Assembly: GCF_028768465.1 (NCBI RefSeq)
Contig: NZ_CP118225.1
Coordinates: 2,647,001 to 2,711,000, forward strand
Direction of reading: 5' to 3'
DNA: 64,000 bases
From: Rhodopirellula sp. P2
Lineage (GTDB): Bacteria > Planctomycetota > Planctomycetia > Pirellulales > Pirellulaceae
Numbering within the stretch: the first letter of the stretch is position 1; every line of letters starts with the position of its first letter. The position numbers were made by a program, and so were the translations under genes. The notes beneath the pieces are model-generated. The model ran no database searches, was not told where the DNA came from, and saw only the letters and a list, made by a program, of their open reading frames with translations. Below are positions 7,542 through 16,686 of this stretch, in pieces.

Positions 7542-9599
7542 GTAGGCCAGGCCCCGCCTGGCGTGGTGACTGGTTGGCGGCTTTCGAGCTTGTTGGTGAG
7601 GTGGCTGGACGCCTCGCTTTGTTCCAAAGCATCGGCTGGGTGCCAGGTAACAACCTGGCCTACTTGGGTGCAGAAGCTCTGTCTGCAATTTGCAATTTAA
7701 AATTGTCAATTGAGCTTTTTCAATTTCCGCGTCCGAGCCAGCGCCTGTGTAGGCCAGGCTCCGCCTGGCGTGGTGACTGGCTGGCGGCTTTCGAGCTTGT
7801 TGGTGAGGTGGCTGGACGCCTCGCTTTGTTCCAAAGCATCGGCTGGGTGCCAGGTAACAACCTGGCCTACTTCGGTGCAGAAGCTCTGTCTGCAATTTGC
7901 AATTTATAATTGTCAATTGAGCATTTGCAATTTCCGCGTCCGAGCCAGCGCCTGTGTAGGCCAGGCCCCGCCTGGCGTGGTGACTGGCTGGCGGCTTTCC
8001 AGCTTGTTGGCGAGGTTGCTGGCCGCCTCGCTTTGTTCCAAAGCATCGGCTGGGTGCCAGGTAACAACCTGGCCTACTTGGGTGCAGAAGCTCTGTCTGC
8101 AATTTGCAATTTATAATTGTCAATTGAGCATTTGCAATTTCCGCGTCCGAGCCAGCGCCTGCGTAGGCCAGGCCCCGCCTGGCGTGGTGACTGGCTGGCG
8201 GCTTTCGAGCTTGTTGGTGAGGTTGCTGGACGCCTCGCTTTGTTCCAAAGCATCGGCTGGGTGCCAGGTAACAACCTGGCCTACTTGGGTGCAGAAGCTC
8301 TGTCTGCAATTTGCAATTTATAATTGTCAATTGAGCTTTTTCAATTTCCGCGTCCGAGCCAGCGCCTTTGTAGGCCAGGCTCCTCCTGGCGTGGTGACTG
8401 GCTGGCGGCTTTCGAGCTTGTTGATGAGGTTGCTGGCCGCCTCGCTTTGTTCCAAAGCATCGGCTGGGTGCCAGGTAATAACCTGGCCTACTTCGGTGCA
8501 GAAGCTCTGTCTGCAATTTGCAATTTAAAATTGTCAATTGAGCTTTTTCAATTTCCGCGTCCGAGCCAGCGCCTGCGTAGGCCAGGCTCCGCCTGGCGTG
8601 GTGACTGGCTGGCGGCTTTCGAGCTTGTTGATGAGGTTGCTGGCCGCCTCGCTTTGTTCCAAAGCATCGGCTGAGTGCCAGGTAACAACCTGGCCTACTT
8701 GGGTGCAGAAGCTCTGTCTGCAATTTGCAATTTAAAATTGTCAATTGAGCATTTGCAATTTCCGCGTCCGAGCCAGCGCCTGTGTAGGCCAGGCTCCGCC
8801 TGGCGTGGTGACTGGCTGACGGCTTTCGAGCTTGTTGATGAGGTTGCTGGCCGCCTCGCTTTGTTCCAAAGCATCGGCTGGGTGCCAGGTAATGACCTGG
8901 CCGACTTGGGTGCAGAAGCTCTGTCTGCAATTTGCAATTTATAATTGTCAATTGAGCATTTGCAATTTCCGCGTCCGAGCCAGCGCCTGCGTAGGCCAGG
9001 CCCCGCCTGGCGTGGTGACTGGCTGGCGGCTTTCGAGCTTGTTGGTGAGGTTGCTGGACGCCTCGCTTTGTTCCAAAGCATCGGCTGGGTGCCAGGTAAT
9101 GACCTGGCCGACTTGGGTGCAGAAGCTCTGTCTGCAATTTGCAATTTAAAATTGTCAATTGAACTTTTTCAATTTCCGCGTCCGAGCCAGCGCCTGTGTA
9201 GGCCAGGCTCCGCCTGGCGTGGTGACTGGCTGGCGGCTTTCGAGCTTGTTGGTGAGGTTGCTGGCCGCCTCGCTTTGTTCCAAAGCATCGGCTGGGTGCC
9301 AGGTAACAACCTGGCCTACTTGGGTGCGGAAGCTCTGTCTGCAATTTGCAATTTAAAATTGTCAATTGAGCTTTTTCAATTTCCGCGTCCGAGCCAGCGC
9401 CTGTGTAGGCCAGGCTCCGCCTGGCGTGGTGACTGGCTGGCGGCTTTCGAGCTTGTTGGTGAGGTTGCTGGCCGCCTCGCTTTGTTCCAAAGCATCGGCT
9501 GGGTGCCAGGTAACAACTTGGCCTACTTGGGTGCAGAAGCTCTGTCTGCAGTTTGCAATTTAAAATTGTCAATTGAACTTTTTCAATTTCCGCGTCCGA
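7542..9599. repeat. Tandem array, ten 207-bp units
   Basis: The word GTAGGCCAGG starts units at 7542, 7749, 7956, 8163, 8370, 8577, 8784, 8991, 9198 and 9405, a constant spacing of 207 bp without a single net indel. Each unit holds a hairpin GCCAGGC/GCCTGGC with a 3-base loop, a second hairpin GCCAGGT/ACCTGGC with a 4-base loop (AACA, AATA or AATG), and an AT-rich stretch containing AATTGTCAATTGA. GTAGGCCAGG also pairs with CCTGGCCTAC about 130 bp downstream. Units 7 and 8 share AATGACCTGGCCGAC, which suggests local copying. Long frames stay open on both strands only because 207 is a multiple of 3. Confidence 0.95.
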
Positions 9600-9869
9600 A
9601 GCTTCGCCTCCGAATCGCCGCGAAACGATCGCCACCAAGCATCCAGCCAGCCGGCGCGCCCTCTCTTGCTTGCAAACCAGCCTCTTCATCAGGCGTCATC
9701 CCCCATTTAGACGCTACATTCGGTTCGATCCGCTCTGGAAGCGAATCAATTCTTGGAAGAGAGCTCCCTGGCTCCCGTCGCGGGCTAGGGTTTCAGGCAG
9801 CGTATTGCTGCCGAGTTCAGGTGGCATTTAGGTCAGCTTGGACGAAACATTTCCCTGGGAGGTAGCAGC

Positions 9870-10901
9870 GTGTTTTTTATGGTTGGTTTGATGATGGGTG
9901 TCGGCTTTTATGCCGTGCTCAAGGTTCTGGTCGGGTGTTTGTACACCGTTCGGCCGGACCAGCGTGCGGTGGTCACCACCTTTGGGGCGGTGAAACGCCT
10001 CGGAGCGGGGTCCGATGGTCAAGCGCTGTCGGACGACGAGCGTGAACGCTATGAGTACCCGCAGGTCGAGGTGATTGGACCCGGTGGGCCCTACTTCAAG
10101 CTGCCTTGGCAGCGAGTGCACAAGGTCAGCGTCGCGACGCAAACGGTGGACCTGACTTGGGACCCGTCCAAGGCTCAGAGCACGATCGAAGCGGTCACGA
10201 AAGACAACCTCACCACGGGAGTCAACGGGCAGATTCGCTATCGGATCAGCGAGAACAATCTTTACCCGTATCTGTTTGGGGTGGAGAGCCCGCTCGAGCA
10301 TGTGATGGGTTACTTCGTGTCGGTTCTGCGTGAGCGAATCGCAAATTTTGTGGATCCCAAGGGGCAAAGTTTGCTGGCCGATGCCGTGGCAGAAACCGAA
10401 GCCATCGCCGGAACAGGCGAAGAGGGTGTCGAATCGAAAACGAGTGCCGTGGAGCTATCCGAAGGCGTTTCGATCAACGATCTGCGGAAAAACCTGCCGC
10501 TGTTGAACCAGTACATGGAAGAGCAATGTCGTTCAACGACGGGGCGCTATGGCATCGAGCTCGATGCCGCGTTGATCACTGAAATTGATCCTCCCGCTGA
10601 AGTCGACCGGGCTCTGTCCGCGATCAACAGCACACGCAACCAAGTCGCCGCCGACATCAGCACCGCGCGTGCCGATTCGGAACAGCAGATCACGATGAGT
10701 GCTCGTGCGGTGGAGATCGCGACCAACAATGCACAAGCCGAAGTGGCGCCTTTGCATGAGCTTGCCGGGACATTGATCAGCATCAAATCCGAGGGCGGAT
10801 CGGATTGTTTGAAGGCTTACCTGCGGAACTTGCGAGTGCCGTTGTTCAAACGCACTGAACGTATTTATCAAACCGAATCAAAGATTGAAGGGAAGGCATA
10901 A
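9870..10901 (+). CDS. SPFH/band-7 membrane protein (HflK/stomatin-like), first of a pair
   Basis: This 343-residue protein has an N-terminal membrane helix at about residues 4-26 and then an SPFH domain. The SPFH domain shows YTVRPDQRAVVTTFGAV, GPYFKLPWQRVHKVSV and TKDNLTTGVNGQIRYRI. A long Ala/Glu-rich helical stretch follows (ISTARADSEQQITMSARAVE), as in HflK and stomatins. The GTG at 9870 is taken as the start because GGGAGG sits 7 bases upstream. Such proteins form membrane microdomain scaffolds and can modulate FtsH-type proteases. The following gene is a second SPFH protein, so the two may form a hetero-oligomer. Confidence 0.8.
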   Translation: MFFMVGLMMGVGFYAVLKVLVGCLYTVRPDQRAVVTTFGAVKRLGAGSDGQALSDDERERYEYPQVEVIGPGGPYFKLPWQRVHKVSVATQTVDLTWDPSKAQSTIEAVTKDNLTTGVNGQIRYRISENNLYPYLFGVESPLEHVMGYFVSVLRERIANFVDPKGQSLLADAVAETEAIAGTGEEGVESKTSAVELSEGVSINDLRKNLPLLNQYMEEQCRSTTGRYGIELDAALITEIDPPAEVDRALSAINSTRNQVAADISTARADSEQQITMSARAVEIATNNAQAEVAPLHELAGTLISIKSEGGSDCLKAYLRNLRVPLFKRTERIYQTESKIEGKA

Positions 10902-10902
10902 G

Positions 10903-11775
10903 ATGGATGTTCTTGGTTTTGTTCCCGGCATTGTGTTCGGGATGATGTTGATTCCGATCTTGCTCGGTTTCGCCCGCTTCTTTGGTTTGTATTGCTGCGT
11001 CGCCGAGTGCGAGTCGCAGGTGTTCACGTTGTTCGGCAAGGTGCTGGGTGAGATCAAAACGCCTGGTTTGCAATTTCCTTTGGTGCACTTTGGTGCCAAG
11101 GCGATGTTGATCCCTTTCTTTGGGAAGAAGTACGTCGTCGACACGGCGCTGCGTCAGCACTACTTGCGCAGCCAGATGGTCAACTCAGAAGAAGGCACAC
11201 CGATGGGAGTCGGGATTTGGTACGAAATGCAGGTCCAAGATCCGACCGCGTTCTTGTTCACCAATGCGAATCCGGATGGGTCGTTGCAAGCCAACGTGAC
11301 CAGTTCGACGATCTCGACGCTGAGCAATCTCGAGATGGAAAAGATGCTCGAGGATCGACACAGCCTTTCCCGGACTGTTCGGCAAGCGGTGTCGCCGCTG
11401 TCAGAAAAGTGGGGCTATCGGCTGGGGTCGGTTTACATTCGAAAGGTTGCCTTCACCGACCGGCATATGGTCGAGAATATCACCGAAAAAGTCGTCAAAC
11501 GATTGGTTCAGGTGACCAGTGCGATGAAGCAGGACGGCGAAAACCGTGTGGGTTTGATCAAGAGTGAGACCGCACTGAAGGTGTCCAGTAAGATGGCCGA
11601 AGCCGCTGCGGCGCGTCCGAGCGTCGTGGGTGAAAAACTGAACGAGATCGCCAAGCGAGATCCCGAAATCCTGGAAGCGGTGCTTCAGGTGATGGAGGCT
11701 GAGAACTTGCTTGAGTCGGGTGCTTCGGTCAGTGTTTTACCAAGCTCGGCGAATGTTTTGATCCAAGCCAACTGA
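10903..11775 (+). CDS. SPFH/band-7 membrane protein, second of a pair
   Basis: This 290-residue protein has an N-terminal hydrophobic segment at about 1-28 (MDVLGFVPGIVFGMMLIPI), then an SPFH-type core with CVAECESQVFTLFGKVLGE, PGLQFPLVHFGAKAM and RHSLSRTVRQAVSPLSEKWG. It starts one base after the stop of the preceding SPFH gene, with GGGAAGG before the ATG, so the pair is an operon. It is not a copy of its neighbour: the helical tail is shorter and the protein ends LPSSANVLIQAN. The arrangement resembles hflK-hflC, but calling it hflC would go beyond the evidence. Confidence 0.75.
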   Translation: MDVLGFVPGIVFGMMLIPILLGFARFFGLYCCVAECESQVFTLFGKVLGEIKTPGLQFPLVHFGAKAMLIPFFGKKYVVDTALRQHYLRSQMVNSEEGTPMGVGIWYEMQVQDPTAFLFTNANPDGSLQANVTSSTISTLSNLEMEKMLEDRHSLSRTVRQAVSPLSEKWGYRLGSVYIRKVAFTDRHMVENITEKVVKRLVQVTSAMKQDGENRVGLIKSETALKVSSKMAEAAAARPSVVGEKLNEIAKRDPEILEAVLQVMEAENLLESGASVSVLPSSANVLIQAN

Positions 11776-11816
11776 GCTTGCTCGTAGAGACTGCCCAACA
11801 CGCGATTTGAAATTCG

Positions 11817-12626
11817 ATGCCGTTCACTCCGACTCATGTTGCAGCGGCGATTCCAATCGCGTGGATGGCAAAGTGGCGTTTGCCCTTCTCCGCTCTCGCG
11901 ATCGGGTGCATGGTGCCCGATGCCGGCGTCTTCTTTCCGATGCTGTTTGACTACGAATCGTTTCACAGCATTCGTGGGCTGTTCATCGACTGCGTTCCGG
12001 TCGGCGTCGCCGCGTACTTTGTTTATCACCTGCTGATCAAGCAGCCAGCGGTGGAGTTGCTGCCGGGACCGTTGCGGACCAAGGTGCGACCGATTGCGGA
12101 TCGTCCGGTTTCGGTTGAATGGCATTCCATTCTGTTGGTCGCGGTTTGCGTTTTGGTCGGTGCGTCGACCCATGTGCTCTGGGATTCGTTCACGCATCAA
12201 CATCGCTGGGGATCGATGATCGCGATACCGTTTTTGTCAACGGAGGCGTTCTCGATCTCGGGTCGCAGTGTGCGATGGTATGCCGTGGCTCAACACTTGT
12301 CGTCGCTGTTCTTGTTGCCACCGATGGGCGTGTTCGCGCTGAGGTGGTTGTGGAAGCAGCCCGAAGGTGGTCCGGAACCCAAGCGAACTCGAATTCCGGA
12401 TTCGGTCACGTTGTCGGTGATGGCGGTGGCGTGTTTGTTGATGTTGGTTCACGCATCGTGGGTGTACGCCGTGCATTCGGACTACGGCGTTGCATTTGCG
12501 CTTCGCCAAAGCGTGATGATCTTCGGTGCGTTGATGATTGTGACGTTGGTTGTTTACAGCGTCATCATGCACACGATCTGGTCTCGTGCGGAAGCGTCGT
12601 CACCGGACGGCCAGTCGCCCTCGTGA
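11817..12626 (+). CDS. DUF4184-family membrane protein
   Basis: This 269-residue integral membrane protein starts MPFTPTHVAAAIPIAW, the hallmark of DUF4184, in which PFTxxH opens the protein. Several membrane spans are visible, at about residues 102-122 (ILLVAVCVLVGASTHVLWDS), 160-182, 200-220 and 232-256. Histidines near the N terminus and in STHVLWDSFTHQHRW recall the metal-binding layout of membrane-bound hydrolases, but no activity is known to me. It lies 41 bp after the SPFH pair on the same strand. Confidence 0.75.
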   Translation: MPFTPTHVAAAIPIAWMAKWRLPFSALAIGCMVPDAGVFFPMLFDYESFHSIRGLFIDCVPVGVAAYFVYHLLIKQPAVELLPGPLRTKVRPIADRPVSVEWHSILLVAVCVLVGASTHVLWDSFTHQHRWGSMIAIPFLSTEAFSISGRSVRWYAVAQHLSSLFLLPPMGVFALRWLWKQPEGGPEPKRTRIPDSVTLSVMAVACLLMLVHASWVYAVHSDYGVAFALRQSVMIFGALMIVTLVVYSVIMHTIWSRAEASSPDGQSPS

Positions 12627-12964
12627 GAGAACCGGCCGCACGATGGTTTGCATTGTGCGTTCTGGTTGGTGATATCTGCATGGCTTGATCTTGGGTGCTT
12701 TTAAGTGCTGATCCAGCCCGTGACTTGAAGAACCTCGCCCGTGAAAGAGGTGGTGCAGTTTTGCTGCACCCTCCCCTCGCTTCGCTCGACCCTCCCAGGG
12801 GGAGGGTGATGGTAAACGCCTGGCAGTACGGCACTTAAGAAAACACACGATATCTTCGTCTCAAGGGAGGTTCGTGTCGCGGGAACCCACTGAAGATTCG
12901 CTTTGAAAATCTGCCAATCATTTCTCGGTGGGGGACCACCGAGCGACAGGTTCGTGGCGAGTGA
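12627..12964. other. Intergenic repeat element with two hairpins
   Basis: This 338-bp region between convergent genes has no supported gene. It holds a hairpin GGTGCAG/CTGCACC at 12752-12770, followed by CCCTCCC/GGGAGGG at 12790-12805. Between them is CCTCGCTTCGCTCG. The hairpins could help terminate the two converging transcripts, but neither has a T-run. Confidence 0.5.
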
Positions 12965-15586
12965 TCAGTCGTTGATGATCAAACGTTTCGCGGTTCGTGC
13001 CAGTTCCAGGAACTCGGCTCGGAGGCCGTGTTCGTCATCGCCCTTGGCATCCGTCGCGGTGGCGATCACGTCGTCCATTGTCCAGGTCCCCGCGTGGGTG
13101 CTGTTGCGAAGTTGCATCCCAAAACCGGCGACTGCGGCTGCGAACTGGAAGTCCGCATCGGCCTTCTCAAAAGGCTCGCTCTCGTTGGCCAGCGGAAACG
13201 CGAGCTTCTCGCTGACGTCGCCTTGTGGTGGCTTGTGGCGAATCTTCAGCGTTAGGATCTCCTTGGTCGCTGAATTGTCGAAGGTCTCTGGGTCTTGAGG
13301 TTGAGCTGCTTCCTCGGCATCCGCATCGCCACTGGGTTGATACTTCAGCGGATCGACATCGGGTGCAATGGAGTCAGGAAGCTTGCCGACCGGAGCGATC
13401 TCGTACAGAGCCGTCACGCGGTGCCCTGCTCCGATTTCACCAGCGTCGACCTTGTCGTCGTTAAAGTCTTCCTTTGACAAAATCCGGTTTTCGTAACCAA
13501 TCAATCGGTAGGCCGAGACGACCGCGGGATTGAACTCAATTTGGATCTTCACGTCTTTGGCGACCGTGAACAGCGTTCCGGCGACTTGATCCGCGAGGAC
13601 CTTTTTGGCTTCGGCAATGGTGTCGACGAAAGCGTAGTTGCCTGCGCCGGAGTTGGAGATGCGTTCCATCATCGCGTCGTTATGGTTGCCCATGCCGAAT
13701 CCCAGCACGGTCAGTTCGGTGCCCGATTTGGATTGGCGAGTCGCTTCGGCCACCAATTGATCGGTGCCCGTCATGCCGACGTTGAAGTCACCATCGCTGC
13801 ACAGGATGACTCGGTTCACGCCGTCCTCGATGAAGTTCTCTCGGGCGGTTTGGTAAGCGAGTTGCAAACCGGCACCACCATTGGTGCTGCCACCGGCGGA
13901 GAGAGCCGACAGGGCGCGGACGATCTTCTGTTTTTGCTTGACCGGGGTTGAGTCGAGGACCAATCCCGAAGAGCCCGCGTAGACCACGATCGCCACACGA
14001 TCTTTGTTTTTCAGTTGTTCGAGCAGCACCTTCATGCCTTCGATGACCAACGGCAATTTGTTGGGACGCTTCATCGATCCGCTGGTGTCGATCAAGAACA
14101 CCAAGTTGCAACGCGGGCGTTCTTTGCGGTCGATGTCTTTGGCTTGGATGCCAACTCGCACCAACCGATTGTTTTCATTCCATGGGCAGGAGGCGACCGC
14201 CATTGCGGAAGAGAACGGAACGGGATCTTCAGCCGATGGGGGCGTGTACTGGTAATCGAAGTAGTTGATCAGTTCTTCGATGCGGACCGAGTCGGGACGT
14301 GGCAGTTGGCCTCGTTGAAGGTAGCTGCGGACTTTCGCGTAGCTGGCGGTGTCAACGTCGATGGAAAACGTGCTGAGCGGATGCTCGGTCACGCGTCGGA
14401 ATTCGTTTTCCGTGATCGGTTCGAATTTGTCACCCGACATGCCGGGGCCCTGGCCTTCGCCATCGGGCGTGGGTGGCACACCCATGCCTGGCAATCCACC
14501 AGCACGTCCTCGCGTCAATTCTTCCTGTTCACTCTCTGAGACACTGCGTCCAAGCACTTGCAAGGCAACTCGGTCGCTGGCTGGTTGGTTGGGTGCGGAA
14601 GAAGGAACTGGCGTGAATCCAAAGTCAGCCGTCATTGGTTTGCCAGCCGAGGGTTCGTTGGGAGCTGGCAGCGCCCCATCCTTGGGTGCAACGGGCGAGG
14701 CGGGAGCCTCGGCAATCAGGGAGCCACTTTCACGAACGAAGCGAGGATTCGCAACGCCATCCATCGAGTCCCCTCCCATTCCGCCGCCCATCATGCCCAT
14801 GCCTTCCATTGCCGGGCCAGCCATCTCCATGTCCATGCCGCCCATTCCCATCATTGGATCATCAGCTCGCTTGGCCCTCCTTCTAGACAACGATTCCCAC
14901 TCATTCGCCGAAGGAAGCGAGAATTCAGCAACCTCTTGGGGACTTGCATCCGATGCAGTGACTTCGGCGGCAGACGATATTCCTGAGACACGGCTGGCTG
15001 CCTGCAAGCCAAAGGACTCGCCCTCGGCCTTCGTTTCCGCTGGCATTGATTTGGCAGCGGAACGGTCGAATGGTTGGTAAACCATCTCAACATCTTCGAC
15101 TTGCATCTCGTCATTCATCACCATCGTGTCCAATCGTTCCGGACCAGATTGATCGGCGGCACTTGTTCCAACTGCTGGGTGTTGGTGAGAAGCCGTTTCG
15201 CGGGCGGTGTGCACCGCTGGAACTGAAAGCCCAGCCAGGATGCCAACAATGCTTGCCGCGACCGCAAGTTGGACCCATCGGGATTGGAACCAGGCGGTGC
15301 CAGCCGCTGAGCCGGCGGAGACTGGAGCTTCGTCGGCTGGAGCCGTTTCGCTTTCGCGAACGATGCTTTCGACGCGGTTGGATTCCAGTGGTGGGACCGC
15401 CGCGGAGTGAAAGAACGACTCGACTTGCTCGGTGACCGCGCGAGCTTCCTCGACGGCGGTGGCGAGTTCTGGGTTGGCGTTCATCTCTTCGGTGAACTGA
15501 GCGGCTTCGTTCTCAGGCAGTTCGCCCAGGACGAATGCCGTGACGCGAGGGTCGTCCCACGGAGGAGAAGTGGATGAGTTGGACAT
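12965..15586 (-). CDS. Membrane-anchored YfbK-like VWA protein with anti-sigma-like N terminus
   Basis: This 873-residue protein begins with a segment resembling planctomycete anti-sigma N termini (DPRVTAFVLGELPENEAAQF, about 11-60). A membrane span follows at about 100-120 (VQLAVAASIVGILAGL), then a Met/Gly-rich stretch (DPMMGMGGMDMEMAG). The YfbK-type N-terminal module comes next (LSTFSIDVDTASYAKVRSYL), then a VWA domain with the MIDAS motif DTSGSM near residue 500. A C-terminal DUF3520-like region follows, running to about 870. The gene lies 49 bp downstream of an ECF sigma gene on the same strand. It may anchor or sense for that sigma factor; this is inferred from context. Confidence 0.85.
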   Translation of the reverse strand: MSNSSTSPPWDDPRVTAFVLGELPENEAAQFTEEMNANPELATAVEEARAVTEQVESFFHSAAVPPLESNRVESIVRESETAPADEAPVSAGSAAGTAWFQSRWVQLAVAASIVGILAGLSVPAVHTARETASHQHPAVGTSAADQSGPERLDTMVMNDEMQVEDVEMVYQPFDRSAAKSMPAETKAEGESFGLQAASRVSGISSAAEVTASDASPQEVAEFSLPSANEWESLSRRRAKRADDPMMGMGGMDMEMAGPAMEGMGMMGGGMGGDSMDGVANPRFVRESGSLIAEAPASPVAPKDGALPAPNEPSAGKPMTADFGFTPVPSSAPNQPASDRVALQVLGRSVSESEQEELTRGRAGGLPGMGVPPTPDGEGQGPGMSGDKFEPITENEFRRVTEHPLSTFSIDVDTASYAKVRSYLQRGQLPRPDSVRIEELINYFDYQYTPPSAEDPVPFSSAMAVASCPWNENNRLVRVGIQAKDIDRKERPRCNLVFLIDTSGSMKRPNKLPLVIEGMKVLLEQLKNKDRVAIVVYAGSSGLVLDSTPVKQKQKIVRALSALSAGGSTNGGAGLQLAYQTARENFIEDGVNRVILCSDGDFNVGMTGTDQLVAEATRQSKSGTELTVLGFGMGNHNDAMMERISNSGAGNYAFVDTIAEAKKVLADQVAGTLFTVAKDVKIQIEFNPAVVSAYRLIGYENRILSKEDFNDDKVDAGEIGAGHRVTALYEIAPVGKLPDSIAPDVDPLKYQPSGDADAEEAAQPQDPETFDNSATKEILTLKIRHKPPQGDVSEKLAFPLANESEPFEKADADFQFAAAVAGFGMQLRNSTHAGTWTMDDVIATATDAKGDDEHGLRAEFLELARTAKRLIIND

Positions 15587-15635
15587 GATGGATGATCCGA
15601 TGACGGAAGAATGAATTGGAAGAAGTGGTCAGGCT

Positions 15636-16202
15636 TCAGGTGACGGCCAGACCATCGCGAAGCGACTTGACGGCTTGATGAAGATGAAAGCCGACGTTGC
15701 TGACGGTCATGCCGGTGACGTCAGCGATTTCTCGGTAACTCAGTCCAGCCTGCATTCGAAGCTGGATGACTTCGCGTTGTCGGGGCGAGAGCGTTTCAAT
15801 CGAAGCCGCGATTTGCTCGTGGGCCTCGTGGTCTTGGGCCACCGCGTCGGGGCGCGGGGCGGGATCGATGACGGCGACGGCGTCAGGATCCAGTCGGTCA
15901 GGGGATCGTTTGCGTTGCATGTCAATCACTCGTGAGCGGCAGACGGTGAACAGCCAGGGGGCCAAGCGGTCGACCAAGTCGTCGGGCCGTTTGCGACACA
16001 ATTGCAAAAACGTTTCTTGCACGGCGTCTTGAGCGGCGGTGCGATCCGCCAGCATCCCGGTGGCGTAGGCCAACAAAGGACGCTGGAACTGGTCGACGAC
16101 CTCAGCGATCCACTCGGCAGTCCGAGGCCCGGAGGAATCCGGTTCAGACGCTTCTGGATCGACGAGGTCCTCGGCCGCGGAGGTGGAGGCCGGGTGACTC
16201 AT
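15636..16202 (-). CDS. ECF RNA polymerase sigma factor
   Basis: This 188-residue sigma-70 family protein carries region 2 (FQRPLLAYATGMLADRTAAQDAVQETFLQL, about 39-70, then the -10 recognition part LAPWLFTVCRSRVIDMQRKR). Region 4 is SPRQREVIQLRMQAGLSYREIADVTGMTVSNVGFHLHQA (about 137-177), a helix-turn-helix for the -35 element. There is no region 1 or 3, as expected for ECF factors. It is the upstream gene of a pair with the VWA protein, which probably regulates it. Confidence 0.93.
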   Translation of the reverse strand: MSHPASTSAAEDLVDPEASEPDSSGPRTAEWIAEVVDQFQRPLLAYATGMLADRTAAQDAVQETFLQLCRKRPDDLVDRLAPWLFTVCRSRVIDMQRKRSPDRLDPDAVAVIDPAPRPDAVAQDHEAHEQIAASIETLSPRQREVIQLRMQAGLSYREIADVTGMTVSNVGFHLHQAVKSLRDGLAVT

Positions 16203-16686
16203 GGCGGTTCATTGCGAGAGGAAGAAAAGGGAGGCGAACCATGCCGCCTCCAAGGACTCAACGAGTGGGGGGCGGGTTTCTTAGGAGGATGGCAGAAAAA
16301 GATTGGGAAGATTCAGGGGTGCCGTCACTCCGCGTTGCTCCGGTACGGCCTACTTGGCTTGGTCATTTGCCGGTGGAGATTGAAAAAGTTCAATTGACAA
16401 TTTGAAATTGTAAAATTTTGGTTGGGAGGCCAAGGATTCGGCGTTTTGGCGGCCAGTTGTTGCTGCCGTGCTGATCTACCCAACGTTCGCCCAGAGGGAG
16501 TTCACCGAATTTCAAATTTGCAATTGTCAATTTGACCTTTTCAATCTTCGCCATTGTCAGGTTTCCCGGTCCCCTCATCCCTCGAAAAACAGCTCCTCTC
16601 GACGATTTGGCGGGTCGACTGCTATGGTGTGCGGTCTCTTTTAGCAGCCTGCTTCCCCGCCCACCGGCCATCTCGCGGATTTTGTC
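16203..16686. repeat. Intergenic region with two inverted AT-rich elements
   Basis: No gene is supported. At about 16378-16420 lies ATTGAAAAAGTTCAATTGAC followed by AATTTGAAATTGTAAAATTTT. At about 16506-16548 a related copy occurs in the opposite orientation (CAATTGTCAATTTGACC, then TTTTCAATC). Both match the AT-rich part of the 207-bp array units and of the 453-bp units. The two copies could fold back on each other across about 85 bp. Confidence 0.7.

Noticed and set aside
7521..9689. 722-codon open frame on the minus strand and several plus-strand frames through the 207-bp array
   Set aside because: The unit length is a multiple of three and both strands stay open. The translations follow the DNA repeat, hold no domain and have no convincing start, so they are not treated as genes.
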